Assembly: GCA_945905745.1 (NCBI GenBank)
Contig: CAMDQF010000008.1
Location: forward strand, 1 to 47,387
From: Litorilinea aerophila
GTDB lineage: Bacteria > Chloroflexota > Anaerolineae > Caldilineales > Caldilineaceae
Reading direction: 5' to 3'
DNA length: 47,387 nt
Shown in pieces: positions 28,225 through 37,356 of the stretch. A program made the position numbers and the translations under genes. A model generated the notes under the pieces. That model had not been told where the DNA came from and did not search any database. It saw nothing but the letters and a program-made list of their open reading frames with translations. Each line of letters begins with the position of its first letter. Within the stretch, counting starts at the first letter, position 1.

Positions 28225-28746
28225 TTAATTATTGTCCCGGGCCAACATCACAGCACCGACCAGGGCCACCAGCAACAACAGACCCATTACCTCAAAGGCG
28301 ATCACATAGTCGGTGACAAACTGCACACCCAAAGCGGCGATCATCGACTCGTCGGCCAGCACTGCCGGAGCGCTGTCTGCCCAGGGGATCGAGCCGACAA
28401 AGCCATAGAGAGCCAGAAAGATCATCACCGCAAAGAGCCCGGTCTTGCCCCATTGCCGGTTCATCGGCGAAGTCTTGCCGTACATCATTGAGCGGGTGAG
28501 CATAATGGCAAAGGTGATGAGGGTGGCAATCGCGCCCACGTAGACCAGCACCTGACTGACGGCCAAAAACTCAGCTTCCAACATCACATAGAGCGCGGCC
28601 ACGCCAAAAAGCGTTGCCACCAGTGCCAGCGCGCCGTGGAATAGATTGCGCGCCAGCACTACACCCAGCGCCGAAGCACAGGTAAAAAAGGCGAAGCCGG
28701 TAAAGACCAGTTGGCCGATAGTCGGTAGGGGAGGCAATGGTGGCAT
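28225..28746 (-). CDS. nuoJ: NADH-quinone oxidoreductase subunit J (operon 1)
   Basis: ALYVMLEAEFLAVSQVLVYVGAIATLITFAIMLTRSMM. Confidence 0.94.
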   Translation of the reverse strand: MPPLPPLPTIGQLVFTGFAFFTCASALGVVLARNLFHGALALVATLFGVAALYVMLEAEFLAVSQVLVYVGAIATLITFAIMLTRSMMYGKTSPMNRQWGKTGLFAVMIFLALYGFVGSIPWADSAPAVLADESMIAALGVQFVTDYVIAFEVMGLLLLVALVGAVMLARDNN

Positions 28747-28784
28747 CGAAAAACCTGCGCTTCCTGCGTAAAATGAGTCACAAA

Positions 28785-28855
28785 AATAAGAGATGGGGAG
28801 ATGGGGAGATTGGGAGATTCGCTCAGACTAATCTCTAAATCTCTTAATCTCATAC
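28785..28855. repeat. Inverted pair of GAGATT(G)GG/AATCTC words in the nuoH-nuoJ gap
   Basis: aagagatggggagatggggagattgggagatt ... aatctctaaatctcttaatctc. Confidence 0.82.
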
Positions 28856-28856
28856 T

Positions 28857-30101
28857 TTAGTACATCGCGTAGGTGTCCGCCTTCTGCATCGAGCCGATCA
28901 GGGAGGTCGGCTCGAAGGAGCGTTTGGTGCCCATCGTGGCGCTTTTGATGTAGCGCTGCAGGACTGTAGCTACCACCCAAATCACGCCGATATTTGCCAG
29001 GAAAATGATGGCGTAGATGACCGGATTGGGGAAGGGTAACTTCTGGGCGATGGCCTGCACAACGATCAGAGCGACAGTGGCGGGAACCAGCACCTTCCAG
29101 GCAAAGTACATCATCTGGTCGATGCGGATGCGGGGGAATGTACCGCGCACCCACTGCTGCAGGACGTAGACGGCGTATGCCTTAATAAAGAAGTAGCCAA
29201 AACCCAAAATCGGGCCAATGAGGGGCAGACCCACACCGGGACCTTGCCAGCCGCCCAGGAAGAGAATCGCCATCAGCGCCGACAGCACCCAGGCGTTGAC
29301 AAACTGGGCCAGGAAGAACATCGCAAATTTCATCCCCGAATACTCGATGTGGAAACCGGCGATGAGTTCGGATTCGGCTTCCAACAGGTCGAAGGGGGTC
29401 AGCTCGGCCTCGGCCAGGGAGCTGATGAAGAAGATGAGCATGGCAGCCGGCATCATAATTCCCAGCCAGCCAATGCCCAGATTGAAGCCACCGATGGTGA
29501 GGGATTGAAACTCGGTAATGCGGCCAAAGCTCATTGTGCCCGTAACCAGCACGACGGTCAACATGGAAAGCACCATGGGAATTTCGTAGCTGAGCAATTG
29601 GGCCACCACCCGGAAACCGGCCAACAGAGCATATTTGTTGTTGCTGCCCCAGCCCGCCATCAGCGCAGCCATCACACCGATAGAGCCAAGGGCCACCACA
29701 AAGAGTACGCCGATGTTCAGGTCCATACCGATCAGGCCAGGCGCAAAGGGAACGACCGCCAGCAAAATCAGCACACCAAAAACCGAGAGGATTGGGGCCG
29801 CATTGTAGGCCAGAAAATCGGACTGGCTGGGCGTAATAATCTCTTTGGAGATCAGCTTGACCGCGTCGGCCACCGTTTGAAAGAGACCGTAGGGGCCGAG
29901 ACGGTTGGGACCGATGCGATCCTGCATCCGGCTGATGGCCTTGCGGGTGATCCAAATCAACAGCAGGGCCGAAATCATCCCAAAGTTGACAAGGATAAAC
30001 GCGCCAATCCCATAGGCGATGCCCAATGCCAGCATTTCCGGCAGACCCAATCCGGTCAACAGCCCGACAATCCCATCACTCCACGCAGTTGAACCTTGCA
30101 T
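28857..30101 (-). CDS. nuoH: NADH-quinone oxidoreductase subunit H (operon 1)
   Basis: [63 protein letters not shown]. Confidence 0.96.
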   Translation of the reverse strand: MQGSTAWSDGIVGLLTGLGLPEMLALGIAYGIGAFILVNFGMISALLLIWITRKAISRMQDRIGPNRLGPYGLFQTVADAVKLISKEIITPSQSDFLAYNAAPILSVFGVLILLAVVPFAPGLIGMDLNIGVLFVVALGSIGVMAALMAGWGSNNKYALLAGFRVVAQLLSYEIPMVLSMLTVVLVTGTMSFGRITEFQSLTIGGFNLGIGWLGIMMPAAMLIFFISSLAEAELTPFDLLEAESELIAGFHIEYSGMKFAMFFLAQFVNAWVLSALMAILFLGGWQGPGVGLPLIGPILGFGYFFIKAYAVYVLQQWVRGTFPRIRIDQMMYFAWKVLVPATVALIVVQAIAQKLPFPNPVIYAIIFLANIGVIWVVATVLQRYIKSATMGTKRSFEPTSLIGSMQKADTYAMY

Positions 30102-30315
30102 CCGTTTGCCTCCAACCCCAGGGGCGTGCGCAAATCGATAATCTCAATACAACCTATTCAGCCACTGATGAACGCTGATAAGGATTGGCGACTAAATAAC
30201 TTGATGAACTTCAGAATAAATTCACTCAAAACGTTCACACAGCTTACCAACTTATTTGATCGCCGTTCCTAAGCACAGAAAAAATGATATCTTTTCCGGC
30301 TTTTCTCTTAAGCCT

Positions 30316-30672
30316 TTATTGCCACTCAAGTGCGCCTTTGCGCCAGTCATAGAGCAGACCGACAACCAGCAGCAGCACAAAGAAGATTGTCGCAAAGACG
30401 GCGAACATATCCAACTGTTGGTAGGCGATAGCGATGGGGAAGAGGAAAATCGCTTCCACATCAAAGACCACAAAGACGAGACCAATCAGGTAATACTGGG
30501 CACGGAATTGGACCCACGTATCACCGATGGTTTCCACACCGCTTTCGTAGACCGCATTCTTCACGGCATCGGGCCGTCGTGGCCCCAGAATGTGGCCCAG
30601 AATAATCGCTGCCAAAGGCAATACCAGCGCAATCGCTGCCATAATGAGAATGAATGCGTACTGAGACAGCAT
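30316..30672 (-). CDS. nuoA: NADH-quinone oxidoreductase subunit A (operon 1)
   Basis: YESGVETIGDTWVQFRAQYYLIGLVFVVFDVEAIFLFPIAIA. Confidence 0.95.
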   Translation of the reverse strand: MLSQYAFILIMAAIALVLPLAAIILGHILGPRRPDAVKNAVYESGVETIGDTWVQFRAQYYLIGLVFVVFDVEAIFLFPIAIAYQQLDMFAVFATIFFVLLLVVGLLYDWRKGALEWQ

Positions 30673-30700
30673 ACGTGCCGCTCCTTCGAGTCACTTTTGG

Positions 30701-30772
30701 GTAGGTTGGGTTCTTCCGGCGCAACTCATCAAAACAATTCCCTCAGACTTCTGCCGGAAGAACCCAACCTAC
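30701..30772. repeat. 20-bp perfect inverted repeat in the probable 5'UTR of nuo operon 1
   Basis: GTAGGTTGGGTTCTTCCGGC (30701-30720) ... GCCGGAAGAACCCAACCTAC (30753-30772). Confidence 0.92.
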
Positions 30773-30814
30773 GGTACAAAAATCCGATTGTGTGGAAAAG
30801 TACAAACGCCAAGC

Positions 30815-30820
30815 AGTATA
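30815..30820 (-). promoter_or_regulatory. Candidate extended -10 element of nuo operon 1
   Basis: Reverse strand TGC-TATACT. Confidence 0.45.
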
Positions 30821-30912
30821 GCATAACGGTTTTGATTTGGAAAAGTCTGCAAGGCAAAGATTGGTGTCTACACTACAACAAAGCTCCAAATTTCACAAAA
30901 CTGGATATGGCT

Positions 30913-30941
30913 TTGACAGCCCCTTTCATCCGTGCTACAAT
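30913..30941 (+). promoter_or_regulatory. Sigma70-type promoter of nuo operon 2
   Basis: TTGACA - 17 nt - TACAAT. Confidence 0.78.
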
Positions 30942-31100
30942 GGCCCCGTTCGTGTAAAAATGCACGAACGAATCCCGCCCGCAATCCCTGATTTCAGTCA
31001 ATGTGGTCGCCCTCTCTTGCAAATAGAGTCCGAGTGGGCGTTTTGTCTTGCAAATAGTGGCGTTTGTCGCCCACCGCCTACGTCGCAGCGAAAGGGACGC

Positions 31101-31463
31101 ATGATGGCAATAGATTATTTGCCTCTGCTGATTATGATTGTGCTTGGCGCTGTTTTTGGCGCGATCGTCTTGATTTTGCCCGCGATTCTGGGGCCAAAAG
31201 AGACGAACAGCCAAAAGCTGGAGCCCTACGAATCTGGCATCATTCCCTTCTCCGATGCCCGCCGCCGTTTTCCCGTCAAATACTACCTGGTGGCGATGCT
31301 CTTTCTGATCTTCGACATTGAAGTCATCTTCCTCTACCCCTGGGCCGCAGTTCTGCGTGACCTGCGGGTCTTCGCGCTGGTGGCGATGGCCCCCTTTCTG
31401 CTCGTTCTGATCGTTGGCTTTGTCTATGAGTGGAAGAAGGGCGCGTTGAAGTGGGGAGGGTAA
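31101..31463 (+). CDS. nuoA: NADH-quinone oxidoreductase subunit A (operon 2)
   Basis: EPYESGIIPFSDARRRFPVKYYLVAMLFLIFDIEVIFLYPWA. The track ORF start at 30837 lies upstream of the promoter. Confidence 0.95.
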   Translation: MMAIDYLPLLIMIVLGAVFGAIVLILPAILGPKETNSQKLEPYESGIIPFSDARRRFPVKYYLVAMLFLIFDIEVIFLYPWAAVLRDLRVFALVAMAPFLLVLIVGFVYEWKKGALKWGG

Positions 31464-31465
31464 GT

Positions 31466-31493
31466 GTTGCAGGTTGAAAGTTGCAGGTTGCAG
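31466..31493. repeat. 7-nt tandem repeat GTTGCAG/GTTGAAA x4 in the nuoA-nuoB gap
   Basis: GTTGCAG GTTGAAA GTTGCAG GTTGCAG, followed by ACGCACC x2. Confidence 0.88.
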
Positions 31494-31522
31494 GTACACG
31501 CACCACGCACCACGAGGTATTT

Positions 31523-32056
31523 ATGGGTATCGAACAAAAAGCACCCGATGGCATTGTTACAACGACATTAGATAGCCTCATCAACTGGGGCCGGGCCAAT
31601 AGTACGTGGCCGCTCCTTTTCGGTCTGGCCTGCTGTGCCATTGAGATGATTGCCACGGGCACTGCCCGCCACGATATTGCCCGCAACGGCTCGGAGCTTT
31701 TCCGGGCCAGCCCCCGCCAGGCCGATCTGATGATTGTTTCGGGTCGGGTGAGCAACAAAATGGCCCCGGTCATCAAGCGCATCTACGACCAGATGTCGGC
31801 GCCCAAGTGGGTGATCGCCATGGGTATCTGCGCCAGCGCGGGCGGTCCTTTCAATAACTACGCCATCATTCAGGGCGTGGACAAAATCATTCCGGTCGAT
31901 GTCTACATCCCTGGCTGCCCGCCCCGCCCGGAAGCTCTCCTCTTTGCGTTGGAAAAGCTACGCGACAAACAAGCACGGGAAAGCATCGACGACTGGCGCA
32001 AGCCCAAGCAGATCGCGCCGACGGTGGACGAGATTTTGCCTCTGGGCGCGTACTAA
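31523..32056 (+). CDS. nuoB: NADH-quinone oxidoreductase subunit B
   Basis: [48 protein letters not shown]. Confidence 0.96.
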   Translation: MGIEQKAPDGIVTTTLDSLINWGRANSTWPLLFGLACCAIEMIATGTARHDIARNGSELFRASPRQADLMIVSGRVSNKMAPVIKRIYDQMSAPKWVIAMGICASAGGPFNNYAIIQGVDKIIPVDVYIPGCPPRPEALLFALEKLRDKQARESIDDWRKPKQIAPTVDEILPLGAY

Positions 32057-32061
32057 CAAGC

Positions 32062-32140
32062 AGAAGTAATCAGTTATCAGTGATCACTTGGATGTCTCGG
32101 CACTGGTAACTGTTCACTGATTACTGATAACTGTTCACTC
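32062..32140. repeat. Inverted pair of CAGTTATCAGT/ACTGATAACTG words in the nuoB-nuoCD gap
   Basis: gtaatcagttatcagtgatcac ... ctgttcactgattactgataactgttcact. Confidence 0.87.
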
Positions 32141-32158
32141 CAAACCGGAGTTCACTGT

Positions 32159-33997
32159 ATGCCATTAAACACCTCCCCCCGCGTCCGCTCCTACGAAACC
32201 CTGCCCAGCCTGAATGTGCCGGGTGTGCCTGCCGTGGCCCCTATGCCCAGCGGCGAAAGCGCCGACACCAGCCGCGTGGCCGAGCGCTTCGGCGGGGATG
32301 TGTTGGCCGCCGGTCTGCACAACGGCAACCAGGTGCTTTACGTCAAGCCGGAGAAGCTGGTGGAGGTCGCCCAATTTCTCAAAAGCGATCCGCAACTGCG
32401 CTACGAATCCCTCATTGACGTGACCGGCCTAGATCGCAAGGAACTGCCCATCGACGCCGGCGCGCCCCGCTTCCAGTCTGTGGCCCAGCTGCGCTCCTAC
32501 AGCCGCAAGCAACACATCACACTGATGGCTGATTGCACGGGGGGTGACAAACCCACCATCCCCAGCCTCACCGCCGCCTATCAGGGCGCGGAGTGGCCAG
32601 AGCGGGAATGCGCCGACTTGATGGGCATCAGCTACACCGGTCACCCGGACCCTCGCCGCATTTTGATGCCCAAGCAATGGCCCAATCATCCCCTGCAAAA
32701 GCAGATTCCTATGGGCGGCGAAGAGGTCCCTTTCACCCTGACCTGGGACGATCCGGAATTTGAGACGCTGGGCACCCAAATTCTCCCCTCCATCAGCCAT
32801 GCCCCCGATATGCCCCCCGGTATGAACCGGGAAAATATGATTATCAATATGGGTCCCCACCACCCCAGCACCCACGGCGTGTTGCGTTTGGTGGTGGAGT
32901 TGGACGGCGAGCGGGTGGTCAGCATCGACCCGGACCTGGGCTATCTGCACAGCGGCTTTGAAAAAACCGGTGAGAGCAAGCGCTACAAAGATTTTGTCTA
33001 CTACACCGACCGGATGGATTACCTCTCCGGGATGAACAACAATTTCGCCTACGTCCTGACTGTGGAGAAGATGCTCGGCGTTGAGATTCCGCAACGGGCA
33101 CAGGTGATCCGGGTGATGATGGGTGAATTGCAGCGTATCGCCTCCCATCTCTTCTGGCTCTCCACCCACGTCCTCGACGTTTCCGGCACGGGGATGTCTC
33201 TGTTGATGTACGCCACCCGGGAGCGGGAACGCATTCTCGACCTCTTCGAGATGGTCTGTGGCGCACGGCTGACCGTCAGCTACATTCGTGTGGGCGGTGT
33301 CTGGGCGGATCTGCCCGAAGCCTTCCTCACCCACTTGCAGGATTTTGTGCGGGTGATGCCCAGCAAAATCGACGACTACGAGCGGATGCTGACTGAGCAG
33401 CGGGTCTGGAAGGACCGTCTGCAAGGCATCGGCGTGCTGAGTCGCGAGCAGGTGTTGGAGATGGGGCTGACTGGACCGATGCTGCGGGGCAGCGGTGTGG
33501 ACTGGGACCTGCGCCGGGATATGCCCTACGGCGGCTATGAGAACTACGATTTCAAAGTGCCGGTGCACAGTGAAGGCGATGGCTACGCCCGCTATCTGGT
33601 GCGCATGGAAGAGATGCGCCAGAGCCTGCGCATCATCGGTCAGGCCATCAAAAACCTGCCCGACGGCCTCTTCAAGACCGACAACCGCAAAGTCACTGCA
33701 CCGCCCAGGGCCGAGCTGGACCTGAGTATGGAATCCCTCATCCATCACTTCAAACTGATGACCGAAGGCTTCCGGGTCAACCCCGGCTTTCTCTACCACG
33801 GCATCGAGGGCAGCAAAGGCGAACTAGGCTTTTATCTCTACAGCGACGGCTCGCCCCGCCCCTATCGCCTGCACATCCACGGGCCAAGTTTTAATAATTT
33901 GTATGCCATCAACACAATGAGCCGCGGTGAAATGTTGTCAGATATTGTGACGAATATTGGGTCGATTGATATTGTGCTGGGGGAAGTGGACAGATAA
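32159..33997 (+). CDS. nuoCD: NADH-quinone oxidoreductase subunit C/D fusion
   Basis: C domain (EWPERECADLMGISYTGHPDPRRILMP) followed by D domain (MGPHHPSTHGVLRLVVELDGE) in one ORF. Confidence 0.95.
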   Translation: MPLNTSPRVRSYETLPSLNVPGVPAVAPMPSGESADTSRVAERFGGDVLAAGLHNGNQVLYVKPEKLVEVAQFLKSDPQLRYESLIDVTGLDRKELPIDAGAPRFQSVAQLRSYSRKQHITLMADCTGGDKPTIPSLTAAYQGAEWPERECADLMGISYTGHPDPRRILMPKQWPNHPLQKQIPMGGEEVPFTLTWDDPEFETLGTQILPSISHAPDMPPGMNRENMIINMGPHHPSTHGVLRLVVELDGERVVSIDPDLGYLHSGFEKTGESKRYKDFVYYTDRMDYLSGMNNNFAYVLTVEKMLGVEIPQRAQVIRVMMGELQRIASHLFWLSTHVLDVSGTGMSLLMYATRERERILDLFEMVCGARLTVSYIRVGGVWADLPEAFLTHLQDFVRVMPSKIDDYERMLTEQRVWKDRLQGIGVLSREQVLEMGLTGPMLRGSGVDWDLRRDMPYGGYENYDFKVPVHSEGDGYARYLVRMEEMRQSLRIIGQAIKNLPDGLFKTDNRKVTAPPRAELDLSMESLIHHFKLMTEGFRVNPGFLYHGIEGSKGELGFYLYSDGSPRPYRLHIHGPSFNNLYAINTMSRGEMLSDIVTNIGSIDIVLGEVDR

Positions 33998-33998
33998 C

Positions 33999-34050
33999 AA
34001 AAGCACACGGATTGGATGGATAGGATAGATTTTCACGGATTATTCTGGAT
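33999..34050. repeat. Left TIR-like CACGGATT-word repeat flanking the GxxExxY gene
   Basis: acacggattggatggataggatagattttcacggattattctgg; matches the reverse complement of 34453-34503. Confidence 0.7.
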
Positions 34051-34070
34051 TTCACAGATGAGGGAATGAT

Positions 34071-34469
34071 GTGAAGCATTCAGCGCTGACCGGCGAAATC
34101 ATTAGTGCCTTTTATAAAGTTTACAATACCCTTGGTTTTGGATTCTTGGAGAAGGTATACGAATCAGCCTTGCTGCTGGAATTGCGGAAACGTGGACTTC
34201 GTGCGGAAAATCGACAGGCACTCATTGTCTTTTACGAAGGAACACCTGTTGGCAAGTATTATGCCGATATTATTGTGGAAGATAAAGTGGTGCTTGAACT
34301 GAAGACCGCAGAGAACATCGATGAAGCACATTTGGCCCAACTGACCAATTACCTTCGTGCAACCGATTGTGAAGTTGGGTTAGTATTGAATTTCGGTCCC
34401 AAACCACAACACAGACGACGGATATTCGACAATCCATTGAAGGGTAGATCGCCAGAAAGATCCGTGTAA
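34071..34469 (+). CDS. GxxExxY family protein (predicted PD-(D/E)XK-like)
   Basis: GFGFLEKVYESALLLELRKRGL, KYYADIIVEDKVVLELKTAENIDEAHLAQLTNYLRAT. Confidence 0.85.
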   Translation: MKHSALTGEIISAFYKVYNTLGFGFLEKVYESALLLELRKRGLRAENRQALIVFYEGTPVGKYYADIIVEDKVVLELKTAENIDEAHLAQLTNYLRATDCEVGLVLNFGPKPQHRRRIFDNPLKGRSPERSV

Positions 34470-34503
34470 ATCCTTTCAATCCGTCTAATCCGTGTTCTTT
34501 TTT
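34453..34503. repeat. Right TIR-like repeat flanking the GxxExxY gene
   Basis: Reverse complement AAAAAAGAACACGGATTAGACGGATTGAAAGGATTTACACGGATCTTTCTGG. Confidence 0.7.
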
Positions 34504-34512
34504 GAGGTTCAT

Positions 34513-36486
34513 ATGCTTACTACTGCAATGCGTGTTGAAATCGACGAAATAATGACCCGCTACCCGGCTGGGCGGCAGCGGTCGGCGGTGTTGCCCGCGC
34601 TCTATGTGATCCAGCGTGAATTCGGCTACTGCCCGGTGGAGGCCCAGAACGAATTGGCCGCCATCTTGGGCATCGCCCCGGTGGAGGTGAGCGCGGTCGT
34701 CGGCTTCTATAATATGTTCCACGAGCAGCCGAAGGGCGAATATCATGTGGAGGTCTGCACGAATGTCCCCTGTATGCTGCGCGGCGGCGGCAAGTGTCTG
34801 CACCACTTTGAGGACGCGCTCAGCATCCACCACGGCCAGCAGACCGCGGACGGTCAGTTCGGCCTGGACCACATGGAATGTCTTGGCTCTTGTGGTACGG
34901 CACCCATGGCAGCGGTCACGGATCAGAAAACCGGTCAGATTCGCTACTTCGAGAATTTGGATTCGCCAGAGGACGTGGCACAGGTCGTAGATCTGCTCAA
35001 AGCGGGCAAGGGCTTCACGACGCTGGAACGCTGGACTCCCGAAGGCGACCCGCAGAAGAGCGGTGCCACCGCCGGCCCTTACAACCACGGCGGGATGGAG
35101 ACCCTCTATCTGCTCTCCCGCGTCAAGACACCCCAGAGCCACACCCTGGCCAGCTACGAGGCCGACGGCGGCTATGCCACGGCCAAACGGGTGCTGAGCG
35201 AAATGCAACCCCAAGCCGTCATCGATCAGGTCAAAGCCAGCGGTATCCGCGGGCGGGGCGGCGCGGGCTTCCCCACCGGCGTCAAGTGGGGCTTTCTGCC
35301 CAAAGGCGTCTTCCCCCGCTATCTGGTGGTCAACGCCGACGAATCCGAGCCGGGCACATTTAAGGATCGGATGCTGATGGAGTACGATCCCCACCAGTTG
35401 TTGGAAGGGATTGTAATGAGCGCCTTCGCCATCGAGGCGGAACAGGCCTATGTTTATATCCGTGGCGAATACTATTTTGCCTGGACCCGAATGCAAGCAG
35501 CCATCGACGAGGCCAGAGCCGCCGGTTATATCGGTGACAACTGCTTTGGCACGGGCAAAAAGCTGGAAGTGGTCCTACACCGGGGAGCGGGCGCGTATGA
35601 GTGCGGTGAGGAGACCGCCCAGCTTTCGTCGTTGGAAGGCTACCGGGGACAGCCCCGGCTCAAACCGCCCTTTCCCGCGGTTGAGGGTCTTTATGCCAAG
35701 CCTACAATCGTCAATAACGTGGAATCGATTTGCAACGTCACCCACGTCATGCGCAACGGGGTGGAGTGGTATCGCAAATTTGGCACAGAGCAGAGCGCTG
35801 GGATGCGTATCTTTTGCCTGAGCGGCAATGTGAAGCGGCCCGGCAACTACGAACTGCCCCACGCCACCACCCTGCGCACACTGATTTACGAATACGGCGG
35901 CGGCCCAGAGTTGGACGACGTGCCCATCAAGGCGATTGTCCCCGGCGGCCTGTCCATGAAGCTGCTGACGCCGAGCCAGATGGATACGCCCCTGGACTAC
36001 GAGAGTGTGGCCGCGGCCGGTTCCCTCCTCGGCTCCGCCGGTGTGATTGTCATCGACGAGCGCTTTTCCATGGTGGAGATCGCCCGGCGCACACTCTCCT
36101 TCTACCGGGAGGAGAGCTGCGGCAAATGCACCCCCTGCCGGGAAGGGGGCGCATGGCTGGAAAAAATTATGATTCGCATCGAAGAGGGTCAGGGCCGGGA
36201 GAAGGACCTGGAACTCCTGGAATATATCGCCCGCAACATCGCCGGCAAGAGTTTCTGTCCCTTTGGTGAAGCGTCGGTCTGGGGGATGCAGAGCAATCTG
36301 GCGAAGTTCCGCCACGAATTTTTGTCCCACATCGAAAAAACCAATCCCAGTTCAATCGGCCCGCAGATTCCCATCCGGCCCATCTACCGGCCCGACACCC
36401 ACCAACCCAGTGGACTGCGCCAGAACGCGCAGAAGTCCCAGGGCGAGCGGATTGTTCTCCACGACGAGTTCGTGCCGGGGGATTGA
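34513..36486 (+). CDS. NADH-quinone oxidoreductase subunit E-F fusion
   Basis: NuoE-like (VCTNVPC...ECLGSCGTAP) continuous with NuoF-like (GIRGRGGAGFPTGVKW, NADESEPGTFKDR, SCGKCTPCREGG, SFCPFGEAS). Confidence 0.93.
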   Translation: MLTTAMRVEIDEIMTRYPAGRQRSAVLPALYVIQREFGYCPVEAQNELAAILGIAPVEVSAVVGFYNMFHEQPKGEYHVEVCTNVPCMLRGGGKCLHHFEDALSIHHGQQTADGQFGLDHMECLGSCGTAPMAAVTDQKTGQIRYFENLDSPEDVAQVVDLLKAGKGFTTLERWTPEGDPQKSGATAGPYNHGGMETLYLLSRVKTPQSHTLASYEADGGYATAKRVLSEMQPQAVIDQVKASGIRGRGGAGFPTGVKWGFLPKGVFPRYLVVNADESEPGTFKDRMLMEYDPHQLLEGIVMSAFAIEAEQAYVYIRGEYYFAWTRMQAAIDEARAAGYIGDNCFGTGKKLEVVLHRGAGAYECGEETAQLSSLEGYRGQPRLKPPFPAVEGLYAKPTIVNNVESICNVTHVMRNGVEWYRKFGTEQSAGMRIFCLSGNVKRPGNYELPHATTLRTLIYEYGGGPELDDVPIKAIVPGGLSMKLLTPSQMDTPLDYESVAAAGSLLGSAGVIVIDERFSMVEIARRTLSFYREESCGKCTPCREGGAWLEKIMIRIEEGQGREKDLELLEYIARNIAGKSFCPFGEASVWGMQSNLAKFRHEFLSHIEKTNPSSIGPQIPIRPIYRPDTHQPSGLRQNAQKSQGERIVLHDEFVPGD

Positions 36487-36520
36487 CGTAAAGCGTGAAA
36501 CGTAAGACGTGAGAGTAGTG
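36487..36520. repeat. 7-nt-period ACGTGAA-type words downstream of nuoEF
   Basis: acgtaaa gcgtgaa acgtaag acgtgag agtagtg. Confidence 0.7.
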
Positions 36521-36571
36521 ACGATTTCGCCGGTTTTGCAGCAGAAGGGTATTGAGAAAGACAGGTAAAAG

Positions 36572-37243
36572 GTGAGCGTAGCAGTCAAGCAATCAAAGCT
36601 GAATAGCGGTTATGATCTATCGTTTGTCATACCGCCGCGCATGCCTGTACGCCGTTTTTCATTAGAAGAGTATCATCAGTTGATCGAAATCGGCTTCTTT
36701 CGAGACGACGAGCGTATCGAACTGATCGAAGGGATTCTAGTACCAATGCCTCCGATGTCTTCCCGACAGGCAGCTTGTATTCGCAAGCTACAAAACCGTT
36801 TCACTATTGATTTGCGCGAGCGGGCAGTAGTCAGTGTTCAATTGCCGTTGACAATTACTAGACGAACTTCTGAGCCTGAACCGGATATTACGTTGTTGAA
36901 GCCCGAACCGAGCAATTATTCTCAACGACATCCTCGACCTACGGATGTCCTGCTGGCGTTAGAGGTCTCGTACACAACGTTAGGGTATGACGACGGAGAC
37001 AAGCGTCATCTCTATGCCCGGGCTGGCATCCAGGAGTATTGGATCGTCAACCTGAATGATGATTCGGTCATTGTTTACCGAAAACCATCTGCACTGAATC
37101 AAGATGACGCCGACTTTGAGTCCAAGCAGACTTTCCGATCCGGAGATCGCCTGACGCCTTTAGCATTTCCGGACTATTCACTCGATGTCAGCGAGATTCT
37201 TCCAACATTTGGCGAATCTGGGTTTTCCCCTGTTTCGGTTTGA
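36572..37243 (+). CDS. Uma2 family (DUF820) endonuclease-like protein
   Basis: RRFSLEEYHQLIEIGFFRDDERIELIEGILVPMPP, EPDITLLKPE, DVLLALEVSYTTLGYDDGDKRHLYARAGIQEYWIVNL. Confidence 0.92.
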   Translation: MSVAVKQSKLNSGYDLSFVIPPRMPVRRFSLEEYHQLIEIGFFRDDERIELIEGILVPMPPMSSRQAACIRKLQNRFTIDLRERAVVSVQLPLTITRRTSEPEPDITLLKPEPSNYSQRHPRPTDVLLALEVSYTTLGYDDGDKRHLYARAGIQEYWIVNLNDDSVIVYRKPSALNQDDADFESKQTFRSGDRLTPLAFPDYSLDVSEILPTFGESGFSPVSV

Positions 37244-37356
37244 ATCCGTGAATATCTTGACTATCCATCCTGTTCGTGTTGTTTCGATTTTGTTCTAATC
37301 CGCGGGAATCCGCCCGATCCGCTAAACCGCGTTCTATTCTTTAGGAACGAACTTTA

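Noticed and set aside
29244-30092. 282-aa plus-strand ORF
   Set aside because: Antisense to nuoH.
30837-31100. N-terminal extension of nuoA (track ORF starting 30837)
   Set aside because: It would begin upstream of the TTGACA/TACAAT promoter; NuoA homology starts at 31101.
32429-33799. 456-aa minus-strand ORF
   Set aside because: Antisense to nuoCD, composition-driven shadow ORF.
34270-35496. 408-aa minus-strand ORF
   Set aside because: Antisense to GxxExxY and nuoEF; no domain signature.
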